Shown here in pieces: positions 12,580-24,339 of a DNA stretch of 64,000 bases. The notes below the pieces were generated by a model, which made no database searches, was not told where the DNA came from, and saw only the letters and a program-made list of their open reading frames with translations. The stretch is from Isoetes taiwanensis. Lineage: Eukaryota > Streptophyta > Lycopodiopsida > Isoetales > Isoetaceae. The first letter of the stretch is position 1. The number at the start of each line of letters is the position of its first letter. Where the stretch lies: the NCBI GenBank assembly GCA_021234155.1, contig JAJEKV010000008.1:1631521-1695520 (forward strand). The letters run 5' to 3'. The position numbers and the translations under genes were made by a program.

Positions 12580-13037
12580 AGCGTAAAACATGCCCTCTAT
12601 GGGAGGAGGCCGAGAGACCATTGAGCATCGCTTTGTCCTATGCACGAGGTAGGGGCAGCTTGGTCCCGGGTGAGAGCCCCTTTGTCTTCACCGCGCGGCC
12701 GTAGCTTCTCATGGGAGTCTTTCCTAGCTGGTCGCTGGCCAAGCAAAGAAGCGCTCCATTTATGCAGAGCTTGGCTTCGTGGTTGATTTGGAAAGACTCG
12801 AGAGCCAAGGTCTTCCGAATGCAGTGCTTAGCCCTTTCGTTGGTTCCGATCTTGAGGCATAAGTTGTGGCAGCTTACCAAGTCTCAAGCTTGTCCGCACG
12901 CTTAAGCTGAAATTTGGTCGACATTCCTACAGATTGTGAATCATGATGGGCACTTCATTTCTTAGCACCACACTTATCATTGTACTTTCATCACATTCTA
13001 GTGGTTTAATATATTCCTATATTCTTCAAAAAAAAAA
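12580..13037 (+). pseudogene. L1-type LINE 3' fragment inside the inverted-repeat element
   Basis: In shifting plus-strand frames this encodes the zinc-binding C-terminus typical of plant L1 LINEs: GRETIEHRFVLCTR (12,609-12,650), then SLASWLIWKDSRAKVFR (12,770-12,822). The 3' UTR ends TTTAATATATT, then ATTCTTC and ten adenines. The copy at 30.97-31.69 kb ends with the same TTAATATATT and TTCTTCAAAAAA signature, so both belong to one family. The 5' limit is uncertain and could extend to 12,075. Confidence 0.7.
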
Positions 13038-13173
13038 GTACAAAATTTGCTATAATTGTATAATAAGATTCACAAAATACTATAAGATTTCAAGTTTAAA
13101 TACTATATGGTGTTGATTTTTACGTGCAAAAAATACAATTATGAGGGCTCATGTCCCTACGCCACCCCTCGCG

Positions 13174-13281
13174 GTGAATATGCACCCAAACCAAGGGGGT
13201 TTTAGGGGAATTTAATTTAAATGTGTTGGAATGCAATGGTTTATTTTTGCATTAATATTATGTGTTGTTTATTAATATTAT
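13174..13281 (-). repeat. Right terminal inverted repeat
   Basis: Inverted copy of 11,967-12,074. A compact palindrome GGGCCCTTCGGGCCC lies ~25 bases outside it at 13,307-13,321. Confidence 0.9.
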
Positions 13282-16200
13282 GTGTTGTTATGTTGGGAAA
13301 TTTTTTGGGCCCTTCGGGCCCTAATAAAGGGCTTTGAGCACTAAGCAAGGCATATATGCACAAAGAAGAACTACATGCAAAAGCAGAATTAAAACAATTT
13401 AAAAGTAGAATTAGGAAATGCTGAGTAATATATATTTTCGTGGCCACAATACATGGGAATAAGTGTAGTTATCATATGTTATGAAGTTTCGCCAACCTTC
13501 AATTGCAAACCTTAATCACATAATTATGAAATCTATTAATATCATCAGAGTAAGGAATTATATTATGTAATCAAATTCAATCATTCACCAAATGACAAGA
13601 AATAAAACTGCAGCCTAATGATAGCCTTTTCAAGTTCTTATTTCATAACTGCCAACCCTAGTGACTGCACAAAAACCCTTGTAAGCACGTAAGCACGATA
13701 TTCAACATTTTCGCATTCCATCTTATCTACTTTCAGGCCTGAAAGTGCAACTTCAAGAACCTTAAAGCCAACTAGTAAGGTCTGTAGAAATTATGTGATG
13801 CCATGGTAAATTAATGACTATAGCATCCTGCATAGCCTGGTAGGCAGCCTCCATAGCTCTGGCAGCCATTTCCTCACATATTCTCCAGTGGGATCAATCT
13901 CATAGCTTTCATCCTCACCATTCACATTCTATGCTATTGTCTGCAATGGTGATATGCAACAAGCCTTGTCTTGCAGGGCGCATTCTGCTAACAGATAAAT
14001 ACTCATGAAATAAGATCCGCCAGTAAAGGTATTGCCAAAGTTGCAGCCCCTGCACATGTGGCAAATTGCGCATCTCTTATTATCGTATGCAAAATCCTTT
14101 TATATCCGCTTTAAGCCGACTTCAACTAACAAGGATGCATTGTGTTGAGGCGGCCTAATATTGTAGCATAAGAAAACAAATGTTCAATTCCACGACACGC
14201 TTTGCAAAGTGAGCAAGCTCCACGACACCTAGTTATATTTTAATTATTTACGCCATTTTCGCGAATGCTTACAAGCCGCTTTGTTCATTGAGCTGCCATG
14301 CAGTGAGCAAGCTCCACGACCTGCAAGAGAAGATAAACACCATGATATGTAAAAGGAATACAAGAACAAACAACAGGTTTAGTTTAGGGCGGATGGACAA
14401 ACAAATGGTACAGATCCGGGAGGAGCGTACCACGACTTCTACCGGATTTGCATCCATATTTCGTCCAAGCATTTCTAGTTTGCCGTCATGCCATGCTCTG
14501 CGCCGTGATTGAATGGTTGCTTTAGGGCAAAGAATGCCCTAAAATCCTATCCACGAGGCTTGCATGTTTTGCCCTAAAATAAAAAGAGGGCTTTTGTTGT
14601 GAGCCCTTGGATGTTGGACCATTGGAAAAAAAACGCTAAATCAACGACTAAGAAATGGTGCACTCTAGATGTACGCATTAGTACATCCATTCGAATACGC
14701 CATGAAATCTTAAGAAAACCTTTGTGAAAAGCGTACAAAAACACAAAGAAAACCCCCTGTTATTATGCTACATATTCATATGAGGCATCCATCGATTGGC
14801 TTGGACCATTGATTTGGAATTTACAATCCAGAGCGCGACCCGTAAAAGTGTAGAACGATATCTGTTGTTGTTGCATATGACTGTTTTCCAATGGTTAGAC
14901 TATAATTTTCATTATATATAATTATATATAGCCGGGCATCTTGTTCGAACATGCACCAAGGCCACAGTAATAAAATTTCAAGCCTCTAAAAAAGTGGCCT
15001 TGGTAGGGCTCAAAATAGAAGTGTTTTTTGATGCATCATATTATTAATAGATGTGTATGGTTTGGGAATGGTGGTTTGCAACATATAGCATAGAAGACAA
15101 CATTGTTTTAAACTATAGATAGATTAATGATTAGAATAGAATAGAATAATGGACACAACTAGAAGTTTAAAATAAACATTATATGTTTGGAAACATATAC
15201 ACACTTTTAATGAATGAACATAACACATCTTTATTACATATTCTAAACAAGATGCATCTGGGCTACTTCGATCATCAGATCCGTTGATCCTATGGCGACA
15301 GTCGAGGCCTCTGAGCGCCTCTTATTTTGATTATGGTTGTTTATGATTGAGGGTGCCTATGATTTTGAAATATAAGATACTAGTGCCCCTCTAAAATTTT
15401 GAAATATGAAATACAGAGACTCGAACCTCTACCAAAACAATTCAATATTCTAATAAGAACCTCTACCAAATGATTATTTTCAATTCTATTCTCTTTTTGC
15501 CCTACTGGGCTTACAACTTTTCTTGCAATTCTAACATATCTGCACAGCACTTCCACCTCAGCAAAACTGATGTGGCATGAGACTACATCATTGGATCTTC
15601 AGTTTTACAAATCAACAACTAGGGAAATTACAAAATGGCCAAGAAAATAACACAGAGATACTAGGCGGCGTCTTTTTTGCTTCTTCCTACATTGCAGATG
15701 AGAGCTTTGTATTACATCTAATATACTTCTATGGGGTACTTATGAGTGTCAGGAATTTTCTCCTCTGGGATGCCTGTTTGGTTTATTTTTTCTTTTTGGC
15801 TCACAGGCCTTGATTTGGGAGTTGAGTTTCCCTTTAGATTCAATCTAACCTCTTATATTCGGGCTAACATGTTGTACCATAAGTTCTTCTATTCCAGTTT
15901 CAAGGTCTAGTGGTTTTTGCACTAACTTTTGGTTATTAACCAATTATTCTCTATCAACGTCATGCCTAGGACTAAAAATAGCTTTAATTTACATTCTATC
16001 CTTCGTTTATGATAACACAAAAATAATTTTATAGATCTGATTCCTTTATCTGCATCAAGGATTGATGATGCAAAAAGGAGCATTCTTTCTTTACCATTTG
16101 CAGACCACCATATGGCCCCTAGTACATGCTATAACTTTTAGAGAAGGAGATGGAGATGAGGAAGATAGAGCAAAGTATAGATCTGTGCAAGGGAGATAGC

Positions 16201-17690
16201 AGTAAATGTGGCAAGTTCTGAAATGACTAACCTGTTTTTCCTTTTTCTTTTTTCTTTTGGTATCTTTGATTGCATCAAATCCAACAAATTTGAAGAGTAG
16301 GTCGTTGAAATAAAAAGGTTTACTAGATCTCTTTCTTCTTTTGATCTTGTTGCATTCTTGATTGAGTAAAAACCACTTATATTACATTCTGCCTCCTGGT
16401 CTAATCATGTGTTGACATGTGGCAATTGATTCTTTTTAGTAGATTTTGCATTCAATATTTTTAGACATTTAGCCAACATTCTACACATTTACTTAACATT
16501 CTGCTCACAAGTGGTTTTCACGTAACAAAAATGTCACTTTAGGCGACATTCTCATATGTCGACAATACCTAAGTGCCTCCGCGCATCGATAATGTTTCCA
16601 CATAAGAATGTCATCTTGTATACGCGTTGGCAAAACAACTTGATTTGGAGCTCTAGAATATGATTCAAATCTCCACAAGAACCTGGTTTCATCTTCGAAG
16701 GTTGCAAAAAGACAAGCCAAGTTTACTTTATAGTTTTAATAAAGGGCCAAGGTTATTTGAAGAAATAAATATTTACTTTTTAAAAAGGCCAAGTCTATAA
16801 AAAGAAATGCCAAGTTTGAAAGATCATGCATTACTCGGTGATCAGTGATTGTTGAAAATCAGTTATCTTGTGGCATCAATTTAGAATTTGCATAAACTAT
16901 GTATACCAGAACATAATGTTCAGTTATAAATTGGAATATCCATCTAGTCATATGTGACTCAAAACTTCTATAGACGATTTTGAGAGGAATGCGACGACAT
17001 AGTAACTGAAACCTTGAGACCATTGCAAAAATGCATGTCCTTTCTAAAGGCAAAGCTAAGCGATGAGCAAGTTTCTTGAGGAATTAAAAAAAGAAGGATA
17101 GTCTTCACATATACCGATGTTGCCATCACAAATGTCAAATATAGATAAAAAAGCTTCTTCATGTTGGGCATAGTGAAAGACTGGCTATAGCCTTTGCACT
17201 CCTTTATACACCACCAAGAACTGTCGTAAGGGCGACAAAGAAATTACAAATGTGTTGTGATTGTCATGAGGTAATGAAATTGATATCAAAATGTGTACAT
17301 TGGAAGACTATACTAAGATGTGCATATTGCATTCATAAATTCAAGGTGGAATTTGTCTTGTGGAGAAATATAATGTGCCGGTATCATAACTCTTAATGAT
17401 AACGAGATTTCTATGATGATAAAACTTTAGAAGCCTAGTTAAAACACACAATGTGCGACTTAACAATATGTTGTGAAGTCAAAACTTAAAGTTAAGTTTC
17501 TCTATGTTTTGCAGACATTTGAAAAGCGTAAACTCAGGTGAGGAATGCAACCATTATTCATTTATTTTGGGATTCTCAATTTTGGGACGAATTTTGGATT
17601 GAAGTTTTTTCCAAGTTAAAGTATTTTGCATATGTTATTCCATTTTGCAATTAAACACAGAATCACAAATAGAATTATGTGTAGCCAACA

Positions 17691-17691
<1 letters not shown>
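13282..17691. other. Unassigned AT-rich stretch
   Basis: No protein family is recognisable in 4.4 kb. Small features are a GGGCCCTTCGGGCCC hairpin (13,307-13,321), a GAATA microsatellite (15,133-15,150) resembling the LINE tail in reverse but with no LINE body beside it, and at 15,550-15,665 a diverged copy of the dispersed repeat seen at 5,706-5,830. Confidence 0.35.

Positions 17692-17731
<40 letters not shown>
17692..17731 (+). repeat. Uninterrupted A(40) tract
   Basis: Forty consecutive adenines flanked by CCAACAC and TATCGGGG. Such a tract is typical of a recent retroposed tail on the plus strand, but no SINE or LINE body is recognisable upstream. Confidence 0.9.
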
Positions 17732-17734
<3 letters not shown>

Positions 17735-18271
17735 CGGGGTATTTATATAATGATATAAGCTCACATCACAAACTAATATAAATGAACTTAATACATTTTG
17801 AGTCACTTCGCAGGGATGATCCCCAAGGATATCATAGCTTTCTTCCGAACATCAAGAGGGATTGCGACCCTTGAATTTCTCATTGGAGTTTTGGTTGGAA
17901 CCCATGAAAATAATATGAAGGATGAAGGCTATCTCAAGCCACATATCTGGCCTCTACTTCTTTGTCCAACAATCTGTATATCTTCTTTATCCTGCACATT
18001 GGTCAACTAGTGTACAGGACACCACAACTCCATTTGCGCTGTATTCAAATTACGACCACTTGTTTCCGTGCAAATATCTGAGATGGTGTATCCCATCGAC
18101 ACAAGGAAGGTCTCCATACTCTCTCTTTTACAAGGACGAATTGATGACAATCCACGCCAAGATATTTAGATCTATCTTTCCTTGGACCAACATAATGTTT
18201 ATCAGCAAGGGGAGGTGTCATTGACTTATGTATGCTACTAATGTCATCATCAACAACATCTGCTTTTACCA
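17732..18271. other. Unassigned stretch upstream of LINE A
   Basis: Both strands have moderately long open frames. The minus strand at 18,045-18,272 reads like coding sequence (SKYLGVDCHQFVLVKERVW) but matches nothing I recognise. It may be a remnant into which LINE A was inserted. Confidence 0.3.
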
Positions 18272-21200
18272 AGCACTTTTGCTTGGTGACTTTAATGCAC
18301 GCACAGGAGCCGAGCAGGTCCCAAAATTTGAGCCCCGATGAGGACGTCTTCCGTTGAACGCAGAGGTGGCTTGGTCAAGGGTGTCGACGACAACCATATT
18401 TCGCGCTATGGTAGGCGTTGTTGTTCTTTGGGTAGTATCTTCGACCGCTTATTTGTAATGGGTTGGCACAATGGCCATCTTCCAGCCGCTACACTTGTAG
18501 ACGGAGAGAACCAAGGGGCGGCTCCATTGTCGTGGATTATCTGGCTGGTGGAGGAACGGGATCGCACTGGTTACCCATTTTTCCATTGGAACAGACACTT
18601 TCGACGACAGGAAGTGAACTCGGACCACCATCCCTCGCAGGCATCTCCATTGGCAAGCTCCCGCGGCATCTCGCCTCAACACCCGGTGTGCCCCAAGTGC
18701 TGGACCGATCACGTCGGAGGTTCCTATGCCCGGTTGCTTGAGCATGACCTGGCGGGACCATTGCAACTCCCCACACTTCAACAACAATTGCTGGCTGACT
18801 CACCCGCTTCCGACAAAGAAATGAGATGCTTTGAAAGAGGCCGCCACGGCTTAACCTTGGGCGCTACCACCTTCCCCCACAACGGAAGGTTTGATGGAAA
18901 GTGTCGGGAGCTCAAGCGCGACACTTCGGTAAGTCATCGATCCCACCTCCCGCCCACGGGCCATCGGTCAATACCGCCCTTCCTCAAGAACAAGAAAGCC
19001 GGATACCTCGCAGAGCATCAGCATGCAGATGTTTGGTCTCCTAGATCGACGCCCCAAGATAGTGGAGAAGGGTCTTGAGCAAGACCGCAGCCCGACAAAG
19101 AACATCACCTCTGAGCAATGGGTACAAGATTTGCAACAGCTTTTACATTTCGGGGCCAAACACCAATTCCTCCACAGATAGGCATGGCTCTGGTCATCAC
19201 AGAGGGGGATGTCATCATGGGCCTACAACGTCTAGCTAATGGGAAGGCAGCAGATTTAGATGGCATGTGGGCAGAACTTCTGAAATGGGCTGGGCCTCCA
19301 CTGGTGCCTGTTCTCATGGTGTTCTTCAACAAAGCATTGCAAGAAGGCTTCCCTCCGCAGTGGACCACTAGTAGAGTTGTGCCCATATACAAGGTAGGGG
19401 ACCCTCAATGTCCGGCCAACTATCGTACTATTATGGTCAGCTCTCTCTTTGCAAAACTGTTGGCTGGCATCCTTGAGCAGCGGCTGACAATATGGGCAGA
19501 GGAGGCAGATGTGCGAGCTCTCACACAGGCAGGTTTTCGGCGCAGGCATTCCACCATTGATCATATCTTCACTCTGCGCACATTGATTGAGGATAGCAGG
19601 AATCACCGACAAAACCTGTACTATTGTTTCATGGATTTCACAAAAGCTTTTGACACAGTGCCCCGGAACAGGTTATGGGACAGACTGCGGCAGCTAGGGT
19701 GGGGACTCCCCTTCACTTGCAGAATCACGATTGTATAGGCTATATGAGACATGCAAAAGCCGTATCACATCGTCAGGACAGCCGGTAATCAAGAGTATTA
19801 GAGTGCGTCAAGGTTGCCCTCTCCCCACACTCTTTGGCCTATACATTGACCAGCTGGAAGATTGGCTCTCTGAGCATGGAGGTGCGGGCGCCATCTCATG
19901 CATCACACAATCCCGCAACTCATATATGCCGGCGATGTCAACCTCCCTGGCCTATACTCCGGAGGACATGCAACGCCACTGGATGCTCTTGACACTTTTG
20001 CCGATTCATCGCATGCGAAGTTAACTTGGCCAAAACTAGGGTGCCGCTAGTTTCATCATCCCGTCGACCAAGGCTTCCCTCATTCACTTACCGAGGGACG
20101 GGATGTAGAGGTGGCTCCGACCTACAAGTACTTGGGGATCGAAGTTCTCTAATACCACCCATTGGGATGTCGCCATCGGGGTTGCGGGTCATGGCAGGTT
20201 GGAAAGCATTATATGCCATGCGGAACAATAGCCACAAAGGCAGAGTTGTATGTTTGGGGCCACGGTCCACACTTATTTGGAGGGCATTGGTCGAGCGGTT
20301 CTTTTGTATGGGGCAGAGTGTGGGGTCCGGTGATATCCTCAACGGAATGACCCGGAAGTGAAAGCCTTCTTGACCGAGCAAGGTAGCCCTTAAGGACTAA
20401 AGTTAAGCCAAAATGCTATTTTTAATCGAGAAATTTTGACACTATGGTTTAGTAGGACCCGTTATAGATGAAAAAAATTAAATTAGCCAACTTTTCTACA
20501 AACAAATCTCACTCCACTTGAAAATTCGCCACATCCATTAAGCGTCATAACTATGGATTCGCCTTATCCTCTACCCTCCTTCTCGAAGATTTCTTATGGA
20601 ATCGCCTAATATTCTAGGCTTTCTTTATAACCTAATCTATTCTCCATATCCATATAGGTACATATGATAATTTTAAGAGTTATTTTTGTAGCTATTGTGT
20701 TTCAAATACTTCAAAGGATGCACTTGAGAGCATTTTTTTACAGACCTCCCTTTTGTTGTTTATCTACAAGGATAAGCCACGTTCTCATTTGCAAAGGTTA
20801 AGTTGTGGTATTGCATCATGCAACTACAATTATAATGTGTTTGTGTCCTTGATTAAATATGGATCTTTGGTGAATAAAATTTTAGGACAATTGCACTTGA
20901 AAAATAAAGACACTTAAATCTTGGCAAAATAATATTGGCCATAATTAAGCCCTAGATTTCTATAAAAAAAACATTCATGTGTAGAAAACATTCGCCCAAG
21001 ATAACTAATCTTGCAACTCTATTATGCCTTCTAAATTATGCTTAGACAAATTTGGCCTTAAGGGCAACCACGGACTACGAGCCCTTGGGGTAAAGTCCAT
21101 AGTTCCATACGGATCCTACTCGGAAAGGCGGGTTTTCTACCACTTCAGCGAGGCCGCATTGGAGCGCCATATCATTTACTTCAAAAGATGGTGGTTATGG

Positions 21201-21948
21201 GTGATACCGTTTGCCCAACCTTGCTTTTGGCCATAGCGATGGGTCTCCAGCGCTTTGAAAGCCTTTGGAAGGACAAGCAAGCTTCGGTGGACCGTATATG
21301 TAAGGACAAAGAAGGATCACAAGGCATTTAAGTTGTACCTAGATGCTACTTTCCTTAAAAAGCTCGGGATGAGATGCTCGGACGCCACGTTAAGGCGGCA
21401 CACTATCATCGAAGTCAATCGTGGAGAGGCCCATACCGACTTGTACACCGGTTGCCCATGAAGAAGCGGACTTATAGCTTCCATTCGCGCGGGTGCACAT
21501 CGCCTCCGCATTGAGACGGGGCATTGGGCTCGGGAAGCGCGAGCAAAGGCTTTGCGGTGTTGCCACCGAGCCATTGAGGATGAATGTCATGCCCTCTAGA
21601 TCTGCCCAGCGTTTGCCAATATCAGAGAGCGATATGTCCGATTACTAGTGCCTGGACAACCGTTGCATGAGTTATTGAATACACGGCGTCGGTGGGTTTG
21701 TTGGGGTCATACCTCAGGAGGTTATGGATGGATGCGGACTTCGGTTGTGTCTTCGGGGCGGATTGAACCGTCTCTACACAATTGTATAAACATGCCGGCA
21801 GACTTATTATGCTTCGTGTTTTTCCCTCGAAAACCCTTGAGGGAGGTTTTTAATCATGTCGATGAATACGGCTTGCTGCTCTCTTTTTGTTTGGGTCCCA
21901 TAGGCCGGTCGGTCTTGGGGCGCTAAAATCTATTCTATTCTATTCTTT
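18272..21948 (+). mobile_element. Degenerate LINE with endonuclease and reverse transcriptase (copy A)
   Basis: The plus-strand order is EEP endonuclease remnant (LLGDFNART at ~18,280; NSDHHP active-site motif at ~18,617), then a linker, then reverse transcriptase at 19,190-20,060. RT motifs are LANGKAADLDGM, NYRTIMVSSLFAKLL, AGFRRRHSTIDHIFTLR, CFMDFTKAFDTVPR and VRQGCPLPTLFGLYIDQLE. In the catalytic box the YADD equivalent reads YAGD in its frame, so one metal-binding aspartate is lost. The C-terminal zinc-knuckle region sits at 21,560-21,640, and the 3' end carries the family hairpin and a (TATTC)n tail at 21,926-21,946. A 686-bp MITE-like insertion interrupts it at 20,383. Multiple frameshifts make it non-functional. 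Clade unassigned: the short-repeat tail and RT motifs differ from the L1-type copies here. Confidence 0.88.
20383..21068. mobile_element. MITE-like insertion within LINE A
   Basis: This AT-rich block has short terminal inverted repeats (GTAGCCCTTAAGG at the left, the reverse complement of GTTGCCCTTAAGG at the right, 12 of 13 matching). It is exactly missing from the paralogous LINE copy B, where the sequence runs CTTGACC then ACGAGCCCTTGGGG at about 43,680-43,700. No open frame inside is coding-like. A clean target duplication is not visible. Confidence 0.7.
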
Positions 21949-24077
21949 AGATAGCCAACCACCTTTAGGTTCATCACAAGACGTATCCACTTCTCCCAGC
22001 AACTGATGCACCTTTTTTGAATAATCAATCAGTGCACTATTTGTGTCATCAAGTCTACTGTTCCAATGCTTGATGTAGTCATTGATACTATCCCTTGTTC
22101 TCTCCAAATGCTCCACTTCAGAGTATGGCTTTAGGGTTTTTGGTTGACCATTGGATATCTTCGGTAACTTGGGGTCATTCTCATCCCTTTTCCAAATTTT
22201 TGATCCTCCAAGAGGTCTCCAACAATCATCTGAATGTCTCATCTTCCATTAGAATTTTGAAATCCCTTCCTCATCATAGAATGTGAATTGTAGAGGTCTA
22301 ATGTAACCCTTAAGATCTAATGCATAATCCTCTACAAAGGCCTTCCAATCAGGCACTTCTTGTGTGAGCAACGCTATAGGAGGAGGAGAAGTGCATTGAG
22401 CAAAAAGTTCCATTACCCTTGGTAGATTTGTCACAATCTATTGTTTCTACGTGACTATACTTCCCAACCAATGCATCCACATCTTCATGCGTATATCCAG
22501 GCATTAAGAAAACCAAGTTTACTCTCTCAAAGATACTAACAGCTGTCAAATATGATAAAAATGAAAACATCCATCTATTTTTATTTTGACCAGCATAGTT
22601 GTCAAGATGCAAGAGAAATCTTCTACGTAACTCTCGAGGTTTAGGACGTGAACTTGAAGCTTCAACATGTTCACTAATATATGTTCATCTAAACCTTGCT
22701 TTATTGACCTTCTTAACATTATTAGGATGCCCATCCAACAAAGCATCAAGCAATGGCGGGATAGCTCCTTGGTTGTGGAGGTCTCCAGTATAACCATTCT
22801 CAAAGTTTCTCAGACATCTCATTACACTACTGATATGAAAGTCTAGACCATCATTCCACCACTCTAGATTAAAATAGCTATAGTAAGCTGGAGCATGCCC
22901 GTGCAAAATTGCCCCTGTCGTGGATAGTTGTAGAGGGTAAGCTCTTCCACACATTTTTGGTATATAACTATATTGTGGAAGACATGTCTTATGCTGGTCC
23001 ATCTTATTCATCATCATGTATAATGAAAAGATAGTTTTCTAGTTCCATTGTAAATAATGTCCTCCACATCCAATAAGTAGATCTACATGAAGTTGGTCGG
23101 TCAAATGATCCTTTATTTTCTCCCTTATTTTAGCCCTTAGACTTGGTTGCTTTGTCTTCTCCAGGTTCTTCAATTTAGCACACAAGTTGCACTTTGCAAA
23201 GCTGTTTGAAGTATCTACAATGACATGCTTAAAATGCTTGCTCGATAGCCTACTGAAGCTTGGTTGCAAAATAGGATTCACTTTAAGCTCACGAAAAAGT
23301 GTGTTTATTTCCTCCAAAATGTTTTTTTTTTTGGTACAACAACCCATTAAAAGATCGATAGCTCGGTGATAGAATGCTTGACTTGCAAGCAAGTGGTCTT
23401 GGATTCAATCCCTAACCTGCCCATCCAAAAGGCTCATTTCTCAACACTCCTCTCATGACAAGTGTATTCTTGGTAAATTGCTCGTGATTCAATCAATTGG
23501 TCAATATTAAAGAATAATACACATTTATTCCAGCAACATTCCATTCCTCTAACCTTTACAGAGACTCATGTGAGCAATTACCATCTGCCTTGCACCTTTT
23601 GGTAATGTGTGACCGAGTGTGCCTTCTTATTTGACCATATGCTTCTGCATGTCAAAGGAGTTGCATCAACACCCTGATTGTCAGCCACAAATTTAGAATC
23701 TGGGAAGAGGTAGTTGTCTATAAATCTAGTGCAATATATAGGCAATGGCATTAAAGTTAGAACATCCAAAGTTCTTGTACAAGCAATATATTTCTTGTCA
23801 CCTGCCCCATTCTCCTTACAATGGTCCACAAACTTGTTAATTGCACAACTATTCTGCTTGAATAAGATCAGCTAGAAGAATAATTCCTTCCCCTACTAGC
23901 TCCTTGTTGCATTGGTGTATGAGCTCCACCTTCTTGTTTCTCCAATTCACCCTCCTCTGGAGAACAATTGACTTTTTGAAACTTTTTTAGGATCACCGGC
24001 ATTCCTAGCATCATCAACTTTCCTAGGTTGGTTGATCTGGACCATATAAATATACACAGATAAGTATCTAGATACAA
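21949..24077 (-). pseudogene. Broken DUF7869-type transposase-like gene
   Basis: Consecutive minus-strand frames make one degenerate protein. From the N-terminal side they are: a charged region (23,868-24,000); a segment with DATPLTCRSIWSNKKAH (23,578-23,829); KHFKHVIVDTSNSFAKCNLC (23,150-23,250), a zinc-binding-like patch; DQHKTCLPQYSYIPK and STTGAILHGHAPAYYSYFN (22,880-23,005); then the signature LDNYAGQNKNRWMFSFL with PGYTHEDVDALVGKYS (22,440-22,610); and a C-terminal part to 21,950. DNxxGQNKN is the hallmark of the DUF7869 family, whose members look like RNase H-fold transposases. Frameshifts separate the blocks, and a tRNA-like SINE head interrupts it near 23,330-23,430. The last ~390 bp are duplicated at 44,613-45,010. 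Confidence 0.7.
23351..23423 (+). ncRNA. tRNA-Ala(TGC)-like SINE head
   Basis: A pol III A box (ATAGCTCGGTGATAGA, 23,358-23,373) and B box (GGATTCAATCC, 23,401-23,411) lie 27 bases apart, as in tRNA genes. The anticodon arm CTTGA-CTTGCAA-GCAAG places TGC in the anticodon position with four of five stem pairs. The acceptor and T stems are mostly unpaired, so this is not a functional tRNA. A T-run precedes it, and it interrupts the DUF7869 reading frame, which fits a decayed tRNA-derived SINE. Confidence 0.55.
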
Positions 24078-24339
24078 TTTTACAATACCCTATTTTTCTA
24101 GATTAAATTTTACAATTTCCAGTACATGCCCCACCTTGGGATTATTGGCATTGCCAACATCACCAATTTTTCCATTTAATTCACCTGGAATATAAGAATG
24201 ATATATTTAGTTAATTAGTGATAGACTGAATTGCTTCTTCTTTGGAGCCCCTTGTCCCGACCCCCACTTGGAGGGAGATATCCTCCAAGCCCAAGCTCAG
24301 GGCCAAACCCAATCAGCTGCCTAGGCATGCCCACAAGCT

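Larger units (their letters stand above)
11967..13281. mobile_element. 1.3-kb element with 108-bp terminal inverted repeats
   Basis: Both ends carry the same ~108-bp sequence in opposite orientation (11,967-12,074 and 13,174-13,281), differing at only a few positions. Each starts ATAATATTAATAAAC at the outer edge and ends GGGTGCATATTCAC inside. The interior does not encode a transposase. It contains an L1-type LINE 3' fragment ending in poly-A at 13,028-13,037. Long inverted repeats without a transposase fit a large MITE or a Mutator-like non-autonomous element. I could not define a target duplication because the flanks are AT repeats. Confidence 0.85.

Noticed and set aside
13307-13321. GGGCCCTTCGGGCCC followed by CTAA as a Helitron end
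   Set aside because: The spacer between hairpin and CTRR is missing and no other copy supports it.
15133-15150. (GAATA)n run as a reverse LINE tail
   Set aside because: No LINE 3' UTR sequence adjoins it; treated as a plain microsatellite. The same applies to 36,274-36,303.
18449-18803. Two long antisense open frames opposite the LINE A endonuclease
   Set aside because: The plus strand carries the EEP motifs GDFNAR and SDHHP; the antisense frames follow GC-rich composition and match no family.
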